In this document: piece by piece, positions 9,006-18,434 of the stretch
Position numbering within the stretch: position 1 is the stretch's first letter
Layout: every line of letters begins with the position of its first letter
Assembly (NCBI RefSeq): GCF_900111765.1
Contig: NZ_FOIB01000004.1
Coordinates: forward strand, 434,001 to 498,000
Source: Myxococcus fulvus
GTDB lineage: Bacteria; Myxococcota; Myxococcia; Myxococcales; Myxococcaceae
Direction: 5' to 3'
DNA: 64,000 nucleotides
Program-made: the position numbers and the translations under genes
The notes under the pieces: generated by a model
The model's database searches: none
Seen by the model: the letters and a program-made list of their open reading frames with translations, nothing else
Told to the model about the DNA's origin: nothing

Positions 9006-11104
9006 CGTTCGGCAATCCGTGGATGCTGCTGGGCGCGCTGGGCGCCCTCATCCCCCTGCTGGTGCACCTGTTCGACCGGCGCCGGCCGCGTCCCCATCCG
9101 TTCGGTCCGCTGGCCTTCGTGTTGCGCAGCCAGAAGCGCACCGCCAGCCGCCTCAAGCTCAAGCGCCTGCTCCTGTACGTGCTGCGCACGCTCATCCTGC
9201 TGGCCATCCCCATCGCGCTCGCGAAGCCCGAGCTGACGCGCGACGCGCAGGCCGCGCAGGTGGTGAAGGGCCCGGCCGCGACGGCCATCATCCTGGACGC
9301 GTCGCTGTCCATGCGCTGGTCGGACGGCACGTCGCTCTTCGAGCGGGGCCGGGACGAGGCGCGCGACGCGCTGAAGGACTTGCTGCCCGAGGAGCCGGCC
9401 ACGGTGGTGGTGTGCACGGGCTCACCCGCGGCGCCGCCGCCTCCGGGGTTCGACCGGGCCCGGCTGCGCGCGCTCGTGGACGAGGCGAAGCCGACGTACG
9501 GCGGCGCGGACCTGTCGCGCTGCATGGACCTGGCGGCGCGCTCGCTGGAGGAGAACCCGATGCCGGCCAAGCGGCTGGTGGTGGTCTCCGACATGGCGGC
9601 CACGGCGTTCCGGCTGGAGGCCCCGCCGCCCACGGTGAAGGGCCCCACGGGCGCGCCGGTGAAGCCGGAGGTGGTGCTGCGCGACGTGGCCGAGGGCAAG
9701 GAGACGCTCGCCAACCACGCCATCGTCGACCTCAAGGTGGAGCCCGCGCTGCAGGCGGGCCCGCGCGCGTTCCAGTTCACCTTCACGGTGCGCAACTTCG
9801 GGACGGAGGCGGTGAAGGACCTGGAGGCCGCGGTGCGCACGGGCGAGACGACGCTGGCCAAGGGCTTCGTCGACGTGCCGGCCGGTGGCACCACGCAGAA
9901 GGCGCTCACGGTGCGCTTCCCGCAGGGCGGCACGGTGGTGGGCCAGGTGACGCTCGCGCCGGACGCGCTGGCGGAGGATGACCGACGGGCGTTCGTGCTG
10001 CCGGTGCCCCGCGCGCTCAAGGCGTTGGTGGTGAACGGCGCGCCGCACGCGACGCGCTACCGGGACGAGGCCTTCTTCGTGGACGCGGCGCTGACGGCGC
10101 CGGGCTCTCCGGTGGAGGTGGCCGTGCGCGACGCGGAGGTGGGGCTGCGCGAGGACTTCTCCACGTATGATTTGGTGCTGCTGCTCAACGTGGCGGCGCC
10201 GAACGCGGAGGAGGCGGCGCGGCTGGCCACCTTCGTGGAGAACGGCGGCGGCCTGTTCGTCAGCATGGGCGACCGGGTGAACACGGAGGACTACAACCAG
10301 AAGCTGGGCGCGGTGCTGCCCCGGCCGCTGCGCGTGCTGCGCACGAGCGCGGAGCGCGACACGGACCCGGAGGCGGAGACGAAGGCGGCGCGGCTGGCGC
10401 AGGTGAACCAGGAGCACGTGCTCTTCTCGCCCTTCACCGGACGCGCCGAGGAGGGCCTCGTGGGCGCGCGCTTCTACCGCTACATGCTCTTGGAGGCGGA
10501 CAACCCCACGTCCCCGGGTGCGAGCCAGGTGCTGGCCACGTACGAGGACGGGGCTCCCGCGGTCGCGGTGATGCGCAAGGGCAAGGGCCGCGTGGCGCTG
10601 TTCACCAGCACGGTGGACCGCGACTGGAGCGACTTCGCCATCCGCACCAGCTTCCTGCCGCTGATGCAGCGCTTCGCGGCGTACCTCACCGGCTCGCTGG
10701 AGGAGCGCGAGGAGGTGCGCGTGCGCGTGGGTGAGCTGGCGACGCTGCGCCCGGAGGGCTCGCAGAAGGTGACGGCGGTGAAGGGCCCGGACGGCGCGGA
10801 GCTGCCGCTGAAGGAGCAGACGGAGGGCTCCGTCGTGGCGGGGCCGGTGCTGGAGCCGGGGGCGTACTCGGTGCTGGGCGCGGAGGGGAAGATGGTGCCC
10901 GCGCTGTCCTTCGCGGCGACGCTGGACCCTGCCGAGAGTGATTTGACGCGCGTGCCGCAGGAGACGCTCACCGCGTACTTCGGCGAGGAGACGGTGAAGG
11001 CGTCCAGCGGCGACGAGGACCGACCTTCGGTGCCGCTGTGGACGTGGCTCATCCTGGCCGCATGCGTGGCGTTCTTCTTCGAGGGCACGCTGCTGCGCAA
11101 GTAG
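9002..11104 (+). CDS. BatA-like VWA membrane protein
   Basis: 700 residues from the GTG at 9002, which overlaps the DUF58 stop. The first 75 residues are the double-transmembrane BatA N-terminal domain (spans ~5-22 and ~55-74, with the FDRRRPRPHPFGPLAF loop). A VWA segment with IILDASLSM (MIDAS) starts near 95. A long periplasmic region follows, and a C-terminal span at about 680-697 ends in a basic tail. BatA-like proteins form membrane complexes with MoxR and DUF58 partners, linked in some bacteria to aerotolerance or envelope stress. It is the last gene of this operon. Confidence 0.9.
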
Positions 11105-11115
11105 ACTTCGGGGCC

Positions 11116-12009
11116 ATGATGCCCGGCCCCGACGTGGTCGTCGCCTGTCCGCATTGTGGAGCGCCACACCTGCTCCGCTCACTCGCCACCGGCAACACGC
11201 TGGGCATCGCGGGCTGGACGGATGGCTGGTGCGAGGAGCCGCCGATGGCGCTTCGCCCCCCGGTCTTCTCCCGCTGTGTCTCGTGTCACGAGCTGTTCCG
11301 GGCCGCCGAGTCACGTCGACTGGGAGACCTCACGGAGCGCACCGCGCCTCACGAGGAGAGCGTCACCCGCGTCACGCTCGCCCACGCGGGACAGCGCCGC
11401 GCCGAGGTGATGCACCTCTTGAGTCGCGAGCTGGGCAAGTCACCCACGGAGGCCCGGCGGATGCTCGACAAGCTCCCGGCGCCGCTGGGCGCGTGGAGCG
11501 AGGACGTGGCGGGGCGCCTCGCCAAACGACTGGTGGAGCTGGGCGCGCGCGTCTCGCTGGAGTCCACGACAGCGCAGTCGACGCGCTCGGTGCTCCCGAG
11601 CGAGTGGAAGGAAGCACCCAGGCTCGAGCACCCCACGGAGGCGGAGCTCCAGTTCGTCCTGCGGGAGAACCTGCTGCGGCCGCCTGCATGGGAGTGGGAG
11701 GCGCGCCAGCACCTGTGGTGGATGAGCAACGCGCCCCATCACCAGGGCGCATCATGGCGAAGCCCATGGAGGCGCACGCGGGCGGTGCTCAGCAACATGC
11801 ACGTGCTGGCCCACCTCGTGACCTCGGACTCGGACGAGAATCGGCTGCTGCGGGTGGAGGCCTTTCGCGAGCTGGAGAAGCGGGACGAGGCCCTCGCGCT
11901 CCTGGACTCGGCGCCCTTCCCCGCGCACCTGGCCTACATCGCGGACTTCCTGAGGGGACACCTGCGCGAGTTCGACTTCGAGGTGCGCAGGCTCCCTCCG
12001 CCTCCGTGA
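11116..12009 (+). CDS. Zinc-ribbon protein with L7/L12 C-terminal-like domain
   Basis: 297 residues. CPHC (Cys11, Cys14) and CVSC (Cys54, Cys57) make a plausible zinc site. Residues ~84-149 have the layout of the ribosomal L7/L12 C-terminal domain: VTRVTL, AEVMHLLSRELG, EARRMLDKLPAPLG, then a lysine/arginine helix and GARVSLE. The C-terminal half is helical with tryptophan-rich segments and no recognised motif. It starts 11 bases after the BatA-like gene, so it may be co-transcribed. The L7/L12 comparison is pattern-based; binding to a GTPase or translation factor would be speculation. It ends 6 bases from the convergent dbpA stop. Confidence 0.7.
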   Translation: MMPGPDVVVACPHCGAPHLLRSLATGNTLGIAGWTDGWCEEPPMALRPPVFSRCVSCHELFRAAESRRLGDLTERTAPHEESVTRVTLAHAGQRRAEVMHLLSRELGKSPTEARRMLDKLPAPLGAWSEDVAGRLAKRLVELGARVSLESTTAQSTRSVLPSEWKEAPRLEHPTEAELQFVLRENLLRPPAWEWEARQHLWWMSNAPHHQGASWRSPWRRTRAVLSNMHVLAHLVTSDSDENRLLRVEAFRELEKRDEALALLDSAPFPAHLAYIADFLRGHLREFDFEVRRLPPPP

Positions 12010-12015
12010 GCGTCG

Positions 12016-13398
12016 TTACTTCACGCGTTCAATCTTGTGCTTGCGGCCCTTGATGCGGCCCTCGCTCAAGCGCTGGAAGGCGATGCGGGACACGCGCCGG
12101 GCGACGGCGACGTAGGCGATGTGGTCCTGGATTTCAATCTTGCCCACGTCCGTCGCGGCGAACCCGCCCGCCTCGCCCGTCAGCGCGCCGAGGATGTCGC
12201 CCGGCCGCATCTTGTCCTTGCGACCGGCGGAGATGTAGAGCGTCTCCCACTCGGAGCCGAGCGCGCCGGGCTTCATGAAGGTCTCCTCCAGCGCGGCCTG
12301 GTCGCCCGTCTCCAGCTTCACGCCGAGGGCCTGCTCAATCTCCTCCACCTTGCGCTCGTCGCGCGGCGTCACCAGCGCGATGGCGAGGCCGGTGCGGCCC
12401 GCGCGTCCGGTGCGGCCGATGCGGTGCACGTAGGGCTCGGGCTGGAAGGGCATGTCGTAGTTGACGACGGCGTCGAGCGCCTCCACGTCGATGCCTCGCC
12501 CCGCCACGTCCGTGGCCACCAGCACGCGCGTGCTGAGGTTGCGGAACTTCGCCATGACGCGGTCCCGCTCGAACTGCTCCAGGTCACCCTGCAGTCCGTC
12601 CACGCTGACGCCCGCGTCGGAGAGCGACTTCGTCAGCTCCACCACCGTCGCCTTGTGGTTGCAGAAGACGATGGCGGACGCCGGCATGTGGCGGTGGAGG
12701 ACCTTCAACAGCTTCGCCGGCTTGTCGTCCGGCGCGGAGTCGTAGCGCAGTTGGCGGATGGGCGGCGCCTCCTGGGTGTCCTCCACCGTCACGCGCACCG
12801 GGTCCTTCTGGAACGTGCGGCTCAAGGCCGCGATGTCCGGCGGGAAGGTCGCGGAGAAGAGCACCGTCTGCCGGCGCGACGGCATGGCGCCGAGGATGCG
12901 CTCCATGTCCTCGCGGAAGCCCATGTCGAGCATCCGGTCCGCCTCGTCCAGCACCACCGTGGCCACCCCACGAGTGTCCAGCGCGTCGCGCTCCAGCACG
13001 TCGATGATTCGGCCAGGAGTCCCCACCGCGATGTGCGCGCCCTTCTCCAGCGCCTCCAGCTGCGGGCGGATGGGCTGGCCACCGGCGAGCACCAGCACCT
13101 GGAGCCCGGGGAGCCTGCGGCCCAGCTTGCGGATCTCGCCCGCCACCTGCGCGCACAGCTCGCGCGTGGGGCAGAGCACCAGCGACTGGACCCGACGGTC
13201 CTGGAGCCGCACCTGACGCAAGAGGGGCAGCGCGAAGGCGGCGGTCTTGCCGCTGCCCGTGCGGGCCTGGCCGACCAGGTCCTTGCCCTGGAGCAGCACG
13301 GGGATGCTCTGCGCCTGGATGGGCGTGGCGGACTGGAAGCCGAGCTCCCCCAGGACCTGGAGCAACGGGGGAGACAGCGCGAGCGTGGCGAAATCCAT
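12016..13398 (-). CDS. dbpA: ATP-dependent RNA helicase DbpA
   Basis: 460 residues, close to the size of E. coli DbpA. Helicase motifs are in order: Q-motif region (~20-30), ARTGSGKT (45-52), DEAD (151-154), SAT (182-184) and HRIGRTGR (about 320). The C-terminal ~75 residues match the DbpA RNA-binding domain (RKDKMRPGDILGAL, a KIEIQDHIAYVAV strand and a basic end), which in characterised DbpA recognises 23S rRNA helix 92 during large-subunit assembly. The ATG at 13398 is the natural start; upstream codons do not fit the family. Confidence 0.93.
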   Translation of the reverse strand: MDFATLALSPPLLQVLGELGFQSATPIQAQSIPVLLQGKDLVGQARTGSGKTAAFALPLLRQVRLQDRRVQSLVLCPTRELCAQVAGEIRKLGRRLPGLQVLVLAGGQPIRPQLEALEKGAHIAVGTPGRIIDVLERDALDTRGVATVVLDEADRMLDMGFREDMERILGAMPSRRQTVLFSATFPPDIAALSRTFQKDPVRVTVEDTQEAPPIRQLRYDSAPDDKPAKLLKVLHRHMPASAIVFCNHKATVVELTKSLSDAGVSVDGLQGDLEQFERDRVMAKFRNLSTRVLVATDVAGRGIDVEALDAVVNYDMPFQPEPYVHRIGRTGRAGRTGLAIALVTPRDERKVEEIEQALGVKLETGDQAALEETFMKPGALGSEWETLYISAGRKDKMRPGDILGALTGEAGGFAATDVGKIEIQDHIAYVAVARRVSRIAFQRLSEGRIKGRKHKIERVK

Positions 13399-13487
13399 CA
13401 GGGCCTCGATTGAACGGAGGCGCGGAAGGTGCCTCGGAGCATCAGCGCGCCCTTGTAGCAGTCGTCCTGGGAGGAACAAGCCCCGCG

Positions 13488-13880
13488 TCAGTGCACCGTG
13501 GGGCGACGGCGCCGCCTGGCCGGACGCCGCCGCTGCTTCTCCAGATATTCCTTCAGGACGACGGCGCTGTTGTGGTCCTCGTCGCGCGCGCTGTACAGCA
13601 GCGTCACGTCACCCTGGCGGGCCGCCTCGAGGAGCGGCGCGAGCACCTCGTCGTGCGAGGAGAGCTCCCGGGCATAGCGGCGCTGGAACTCCTTCCAGCG
13701 CGCCGGGTCATGGCCATACCACTTGCGCAGCTCGGTGCTCGGCGCCACGTCCTTGAGCCAGCCGTCGAGCTCGAGCCGCGTCTTCTTGATGCCCCGGGGC
13801 CACAGCCGCTCCACGAGGAAGCGAGCGCCGTCCGAGTCCCCGGGCTCCAGATGGTGATACACGCGCGCGAGCTGAATCAT
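13488..13880 (-). CDS. DUF488 family protein
   Basis: 130 residues. The RVYHHLEPGDSDGARFLVERLWPRGIKK opening, a WLKDVAPSTELRKWYGHD block and LLYSARDEDHNSAVVL near the end are the conserved DUF488 pattern. The biochemical role is unknown. The C-terminus is a short arginine-rich tail. The ATG at 13880 matches the family start; an upstream extension of ~60 codons does not. It lies divergent from nagZ. Confidence 0.9.
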   Translation of the reverse strand: MIQLARVYHHLEPGDSDGARFLVERLWPRGIKKTRLELDGWLKDVAPSTELRKWYGHDPARWKEFQRRYARELSSHDEVLAPLLEAARQGDVTLLYSARDEDHNSAVVLKEYLEKQRRRPARRRRRPTVH

Positions 13881-14070
13881 GGCCTGCCTGCCCCCTGGGT
13901 CGATGGGTGCCCCTGTCTCACGGGCCTCCTCGGGCAAGGTGGAGAGCCCGCGCGCGGACCGGTATCCCGAGGGGCCCGGACGCCCCGGGAGTTGACGAGC
14001 AGACGACGCCCCGGGCGGCGCGGCGCATTCCGGTCTCCAGCCCCGGCCCCGGGAGTGCGACACTGCGCGG

Positions 14071-15177
14071 GTGACCGCCTCCGCCCTCTACCGAGACTGT
14101 GCCCGCCTGTTCATGGTGGGCTTTCCTGGAACCCGCGTCGACGCCGACCTGGCGTCGTTGATGGATGACGGCATCTACGGCGCCATCCTGTTCAAGCGCA
14201 ACGTGGGCACGGCCCAGGAGACGGCGGCGCTGTGCCACGCGCTCAAGGTGCGCGCGGGCCGGCCGTTCATCCTCTCGGTGGACCAGGAGGGTGGACGCGT
14301 GGCCCGGCTGCGCGGCGCGCCGTTCACCACCCTGCCCCCGATGCGGGAGCTGGGACAGCGCGGGGACGCGGCTGTCGTGGAGCGCGTGGGACGGCTGCTC
14401 GCGCACGAGCTGCGCGCGGTGGGCTTCGACTGGGACTTCGCGCCGGTGCTGGACGTGGACACCAATCCGGCCAATCCCGTCATCGGCGACCGGAGCTTCA
14501 GCCGGGACGCGGAGGAGGTGGGGCGGCTGGGCGTGGCGCTCGCTCGCGGGCTCGAGGCGGGAGGCGTCGCGTCCTGCGGCAAGCACTTCCCCGGGCACGG
14601 CGACACGATGACGGACAGCCACCTGACGCTGCCTCGGCTGCCGCATGATTTGGAGCGGCTGCGGCGCGTGGAGCTGGTGCCCTTCCGGGCCTTCGCGCAG
14701 GCGCGGCTGGCGTCGTTGATGACGGCGCATGTCATGTTCGACGCGCTGGACAAGGAGATGCCCGCGACGATGAGCGAGCGCGTTCTGACGGGCGTGCTGC
14801 GCCAGGAGCTGGGGTTCGACGGGGTGCTCGTCAGTGATGACCTGGAGATGAAGGCCATCGCCGCGCACTACTCCGTGGAGGAGGCGGCGGTGCGAGGCAC
14901 GCTCGCGGGCGTGGACCTGTTCCTCGTGTGCCACCAGGTGGACGTGCAGCGGCGCGCCATCGAGGCGGTGGTGAAGGCGGTGGAGTCCGGACGGATTCCG
15001 CGTGAGCGCATCACCGAGGCGCATCGCCGGCTGGATGTGCTCTCCGCGCGCTTCGCGCACCCGGCGGAGGACCGGCTCGCCACGCTCGGAGGGGCCGAGC
15101 ATCTGGCGCTGGCCCAGGGGCTCGACAGCGCCTTCGCGGGCAAGGACCCGACCGAGGTCATGCTCGCGTCGCGCTGA
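14071..15177 (+). CDS. nagZ: Beta-N-acetylhexosaminidase (GH3), NagZ type
   Basis: 368 residues, GTG start. Family-3 glycosidase with the KHFPGHGDT motif (171-179), which carries the His general acid/base loop of NagZ, SVDQEGGRVARL (69-80), and the predicted aspartate nucleophile in SDDLEM (D256). There is no signal peptide, so it is cytoplasmic, as expected for peptidoglycan recycling: removal of GlcNAc from anhydro-muropeptides. It could also feed the nagB-II/nagA genes found 35 kb away. Size is normal for NagZ. Confidence 0.92.
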   Translation: MTASALYRDCARLFMVGFPGTRVDADLASLMDDGIYGAILFKRNVGTAQETAALCHALKVRAGRPFILSVDQEGGRVARLRGAPFTTLPPMRELGQRGDAAVVERVGRLLAHELRAVGFDWDFAPVLDVDTNPANPVIGDRSFSRDAEEVGRLGVALARGLEAGGVASCGKHFPGHGDTMTDSHLTLPRLPHDLERLRRVELVPFRAFAQARLASLMTAHVMFDALDKEMPATMSERVLTGVLRQELGFDGVLVSDDLEMKAIAAHYSVEEAAVRGTLAGVDLFLVCHQVDVQRRAIEAVVKAVESGRIPRERITEAHRRLDVLSARFAHPAEDRLATLGGAEHLALAQGLDSAFAGKDPTEVMLASR

Positions 15178-15352
15178 GGGCTCGCGGGGAACCCGCTCGG
15201 CTCGCCTCGCGCACGTGCTGATGAGGGCGAACGGCGAAGCCCCGCGGGGGCGCGTCCAGGTCATGCGGACATTTCGCCGATGGGGCTCGCGGACGAAGCC
15301 TTCGTGCGAGGTCTCGTCCGGGTGCTGCGAACCTTCGGATGATTGCTCACGG

Positions 15353-15372
15353 GCGGAGTGATGCGACTCCGC
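15353..15372 (-). terminator. Hairpin downstream of small lipoprotein gene
   Basis: GCGGAGT (15353-15359) pairs perfectly with ACTCCGC (15366-15372) around a 6-base loop, about 30 bases past the minus-strand stop at 15403. There is no T-run. Confidence 0.4.
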
Positions 15373-15402
15373 TCGCGAAGGGGGCCTTCCGCCAGCGGCG
15401 GC

Positions 15403-15783
15403 TCAGTGCGCGTTGTCGGGAGGCGCTGCCTGGGAGGGCGCTCGCGCCGGAGCGGAGTCCTTCGCCTCCTCGCGGTCCTGCCGCGCCTCCTTCTCTTCTT
15501 CACGGCGGATGGCGTCCGGGTCGCCTTGGGCGATACCGGGCTGCACGCGAGGCGGCACGTTGTTCACGGCGGTGGGAGGGAGGTTCTCGCCCACCCGGTC
15601 CTGCACGGGCGCGATGTTCGGACCCGAGCCGCCCGTACCAGGGCCGAAGCTGTCCAGGGGCTGGGCCTCGTTGGAGTTGCCCTGATACCAGGAGCCGCCC
15701 CAGTCCCCGCAGGCGGTGCCCAGCAAGGTCATGACAGCCAGTGCTCCGGGGAGGAGCCAACGGCGCGCGGTTCGGTGGTTCAT
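15403..15783 (-). CDS. Small proline-rich lipoprotein
   Basis: 126 residues from the ATG at 15783, preceded by GGAGGG. The signal peptide ends in a GTAC lipobox (about residue 25). The mature protein is Pro/Asn-rich and then becomes a charged Glu/Lys/Arg stretch (EEEKEARQDREEAKD). No domain is recognised. It lies next to another small lipoprotein gene on the same strand, 98 bases downstream of it. Confidence 0.72.
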   Translation of the reverse strand: MNHRTARRWLLPGALAVMTLLGTACGDWGGSWYQGNSNEAQPLDSFGPGTGGSGPNIAPVQDRVGENLPPTAVNNVPPRVQPGIAQGDPDAIRREEEKEARQDREEAKDSAPARAPSQAAPPDNAH

Positions 15784-15881
15784 GTGCAATCCCTCCGGCG
15801 AGCCATCCGAGGCTCCAGAGGGATGGATACACATCCCCCCGTCGACAGCGGCGGGGGGATGGGCGAGGGCACGCCAGACGC

Positions 15882-16367
15882 CTAGCGACGCAGGCGGGCG
15901 TTGCGGTCCTGCCAGCCGAGCGGGCGGTACCCCCAGGAGCGGTGGTGGTCCGCGACGGTCCCCGTCATGGCGCCGTCCTCACCGCCCAGGCCCTGCGCCG
16001 TGGGGGAGTAGGTGGCGCTGCCGTAGCGGTCCTGCATCATCTTGCCCGAGTCATCCCAGAGGGACTTGTTCTGGTGGCCCTCCAGCTTGGGGGTGCGCGG
16101 GTCGATGCTGGAGCCAATCTCCTTGATGGTGCCGTTGTGGCCGCGGTCCGCGGTCATCAGCCACGGCGGAGACTTCTCGGGGTGCACGTTGCCTTCCATG
16201 TCCAGCAGGGCACTCGGCTGGATACCGCGCTGGGCGAACGCACCACCGCGCGGCTCGCCCGGCTGCTTGCCTCCCGTCTCGGGAAGCCCGCCACAGCCAA
16301 CGCTCCACAGCGCGCCCATCGTCAGCGCCGCCACCTGGGTCCACCGTCGAAGATTCAGCTCGCGCAT
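15882..16367 (-). CDS. Lipoprotein of unknown function
   Basis: 161 residues from the ATG at 16367, with a GGAG site upstream. A basic n-region and hydrophobic core lead to lipobox SVGC (Cys25). The mature region is hydrophilic, with several His, Asp and Trp residues and no recognised domain. It is followed 98 bases later by another small lipoprotein gene, so the two may be a secreted pair. Confidence 0.72.
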   Translation of the reverse strand: MRELNLRRWTQVAALTMGALWSVGCGGLPETGGKQPGEPRGGAFAQRGIQPSALLDMEGNVHPEKSPPWLMTADRGHNGTIKEIGSSIDPRTPKLEGHQNKSLWDDSGKMMQDRYGSATYSPTAQGLGGEDGAMTGTVADHHRSWGYRPLGWQDRNARLRR

Positions 16368-16815
16368 GTCCACTCCATTTGAGGTTCCCGTGCATCGAAG
16401 GTGGACACTCGACGGTGCCCGCCCACGAAGCAGGTACATGGCGGCCCTCGGCCGCTTGCTCAATTAAACCCTCGCGAGCGTGTGCGAACAGTCCTCTTCA
16501 TGACTTCGTCAGGCTGGGAGGTCCGCATGACCATCCACACTTCTTCCAGACAGAAGGCGGATTCGGACGGACGCGAAGGGTTTGCGAGGGAGGGCCCGGA
16601 GCACGCAAGATTTGCGCGGCCCCCGAGCGAACCGCTACACGGAAGGGAGCCAAGGCCATGTGAGGCTTTGCGGACTTCGCCGTCGCGCCCCGGATGTCGA
16701 CACGGCACTCGGAAGTCATCCCGAGTGCCTGTCTGACGATGAGCCCAGGGCCCTCGCCACTTCACGCGTTCCCGAGAGGCAGGTTCACTCCTGGGAGGTC
16801 CCTTCTCGCGGCGCC
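16368..16815. other. Gene-poor stretch
   Basis: No supported gene here; the open frames are short, overlap each other and have no coherent product. The left edge holds the promoter region of the lipoprotein gene ending at 15882. The right part holds a hairpin at 16704-16729, which probably terminates the peroxiredoxin gene transcribed toward it. Confidence 0.6.
16704..16729 (-). terminator. Hairpin downstream of the peroxiredoxin gene
   Basis: GGCACTCGG (16704-16712) and CCGAGTGCC (16721-16729) form a perfect 9-base stem with an 8-base loop, 87 bases beyond the minus-strand stop at 16816. Confidence 0.5.
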
Positions 16816-17814
16816 CTACTTTCGGGAGCCGGCCTTCTTCTTCGCGGGCGCGGCCTTCTTCGCAGTGCCCTTCTTGGCGGGAGCAACCTTCTTAGCGGCA
16901 CCCTTCTTCGCCGGAGCCGACTTCTTCACGGCGGCCTTCTTCGCGGGCGCGGCCTTCTTCGCGGCGGCCTTCTTCGAGGGCGCGGCCTTCTTCGCGGCGG
17001 CCTTCTTCGCCGGAGCAGCCTTCTTCGTGGCCCCCTTCGTCACGGGCGCGGCCTTCTTCGCGGGCGCCGCCTTCTTCGCGGGCGCGGGCGCCGCCTTCGT
17101 CACGGGCGCGGCCTTCGCCGGGCGAGCCTCGGGAGCCTCGACCTGGGCCGTGGCCCCCGTCCCCGTGTCACCCTGACGCGGCGCCTTGCGCTTCGGCGCA
17201 TCGAACCGCGTCACCGGCACTCGCGCCGGAGCGGACACCGGCGCGCTCGCGACCGGAGCCTCGCGCGTGTCCTCGTCACCCGCGCTCGACTCCTCCACGC
17301 TCGGGCTCGAGCCCGGCGCCGGTAACTCCCCCGTGGGCAGGCTCGTGGGCTTCGCGCCCAGCGCGGCGAGCACCTCCACCACGTGCCCGGTCACCTTCAC
17401 CTTCGGCCACACCTGCTTCACCTTGCCGTCCGGCCCGATGAGGAACGTCGCGCGGGTGATGCCCAGGAACTTGCGCCCGTACAGCGACTTCTCGCCCCAG
17501 ACGCCGTACGCCTCCGACATCTGGTGCTCGGTGTCCGCCAGCAGCGGGAAGGGCAGGCTGAACTTGGTCGCGAACTTCCGGTGGCTCGCGGTGGTGTCCG
17601 CGGACACGCCGAGCACCACGGCGCCAGCGGCCTCCAGCGTCGAGTGCTCGTCGCGGAAGCTGCACGCCTCCACGGTGCATCCGGGAGTGTCATCCTTCGG
17701 ATAGAAATAGAGGACGACGTTCTTCCCCGCGAACCGCGAGAGCGTCACGGTGTTGCCGTCCTGGTCCTGCAGCTGGAAGTCGGGAGCCGCGTCACCTGCT
17801 TGGGGCATGGGCAT
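16816..17814 (-). CDS. Bcp/PrxQ-type peroxiredoxin with histone-H1-like Lys/Ala/Pro tail
   Basis: 332 residues from the ATG at 17814, twice the usual ~155. Residues 1-155 are a complete thiol peroxidase: peroxidatic Cys46 in [11 protein letters not shown] with the resolving Cys51 five residues on, as in bacterioferritin comigratory protein, plus [13 protein letters not shown]. It reduces H2O2 or organic peroxides using thioredoxin. Residues ~155-230 are a Pro/Ser/Glu linker. Residues 232-332 are about 100 residues of [14 protein letters not shown] repeats, strongly basic and H1-like. Such tails bind DNA or polyphosphate in other proteins, so nucleoid association is a reasonable inference. The codon pattern of the tail is repetitive but GC-typical. 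Confidence 0.9.
   Translation of the reverse strand: MPMPQAGDAAPDFQLQDQDGNTVTLSRFAGKNVVLYFYPKDDTPGCTVEACSFRDEHSTLEAAGAVVLGVSADTTASHRKFATKFSLPFPLLADTEHQMSEAYGVWGEKSLYGRKFLGITRATFLIGPDGKVKQVWPKVKVTGHVVEVLAALGAKPTSLPTGELPAPGSSPSVEESSAGDEDTREAPVASAPVSAPARVPVTRFDAPKRKAPRQGDTGTGATAQVEAPEARPAKAAPVTKAAPAPAKKAAPAKKAAPVTKGATKKAAPAKKAAAKKAAPSKKAAAKKAAPAKKAAVKKSAPAKKGAAKKVAPAKKGTAKKAAPAKKKAGSRK
16819..17121 (-). repeat. Low-complexity coding repeat (PAKKAA units)
   Basis: Degenerate in-frame repeats encoding Lys-Lys-Ala-Ala-Pro units in the C-terminal tail of the peroxiredoxin. Units vary in length and are not CRISPR-like. Confidence 0.85.
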
Positions 17815-17876
17815 GCGCGCTCCATAGCCACAAACAGGGCGCGTTCTCAATCTCCCCCGCGCCCGTCACCCGCGCG

Positions 17877-18377
17877 CTACTTCGTCGCGGGCGCCTCGTG
17901 GCCGTGCTCGTGGCCATGCTCCCCCGGCGGGTGGCTGTGCGACTCGATGCGCACCAGCTCCTTCTGACACTGCGTCAGCGCCGCCTGCAGGGGCTCGCGC
18001 GCGGCGTCATCCGCCACGCCCAGCTTCTTCGCCAGCGCCTCGCACGCGGCGCGCTTGGCGTCGGAGTCGTCGGTGCCGGGCCCCGTCGCGCCCGGGGTCG
18101 CCAGCGGCCGCGGGGGCAGCTTGCCCCGCAGGCCCCGAATCGCCGCCAGCCGCTTGTCGGCTTCCGGACGGGCACGCGAGTCCTTGGGCACCGCCTCCAG
18201 CGCCGCGACGACCTCGTCCCAGGCCGGGTCCGTGGGGCGCACGCCCTGGTCCACCAGGGCCTGGTACTTCACGTCGGCCTCGCGCAGCTTCTCGGGGCCG
18301 GAGTCACACCCGGTGGCGAACACCAGGCACAGCAGGATTGAGAGCGCGGCGGCAAGCCGCTGGAAGGCAGTCCACAT
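17877..18377 (-). CDS. Lipoprotein with His-rich C-terminus
   Basis: 166 residues. The signal peptide ends in lipobox ATGC (Cys24). The middle is helical and charged (LREADVKYQALV..., RPEADKRLAAI...). The last ~20 residues hold seven histidines (HSHPPGEHGHEHGH), a likely divalent-metal-binding tail. It starts 57 bases from, and divergent to, the NicO-type transporter gene, which also has a His-rich loop; the pairing suggests a metal-handling function, perhaps nickel, cobalt or zinc. Confidence 0.75.
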   Translation of the reverse strand: MWTAFQRLAAALSILLCLVFATGCDSGPEKLREADVKYQALVDQGVRPTDPAWDEVVAALEAVPKDSRARPEADKRLAAIRGLRGKLPPRPLATPGATGPGTDDSDAKRAACEALAKKLGVADDAAREPLQAALTQCQKELVRIESHSHPPGEHGHEHGHEAPATK

Positions 18378-18434
18378 GCCGTGTAGCTACCTCCTGCTGG
18401 CCTCTGGAGGGAAGCGAAGCTAGGGTGACGGGCC

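Noticed and set aside
9422..11314. Minus-strand frame of ~630 codons opposite the BatA-like gene
   Set aside because: No domain; BatA-like VWA and membrane segments on the + strand explain the DNA.
16401..16736. Open frame of ~111 codons in the 16.4-16.8 kb gap
   Set aside because: Overlapped by other equally plausible short frames, no signal, no domain, and runs over a hairpin; treated as non-coding.
16819..17121. Repetitive lysine-coding stretch as possible mobile element or CRISPR
   Set aside because: It is in frame, protein-coding and variable in unit length; no flanking target-site duplication.
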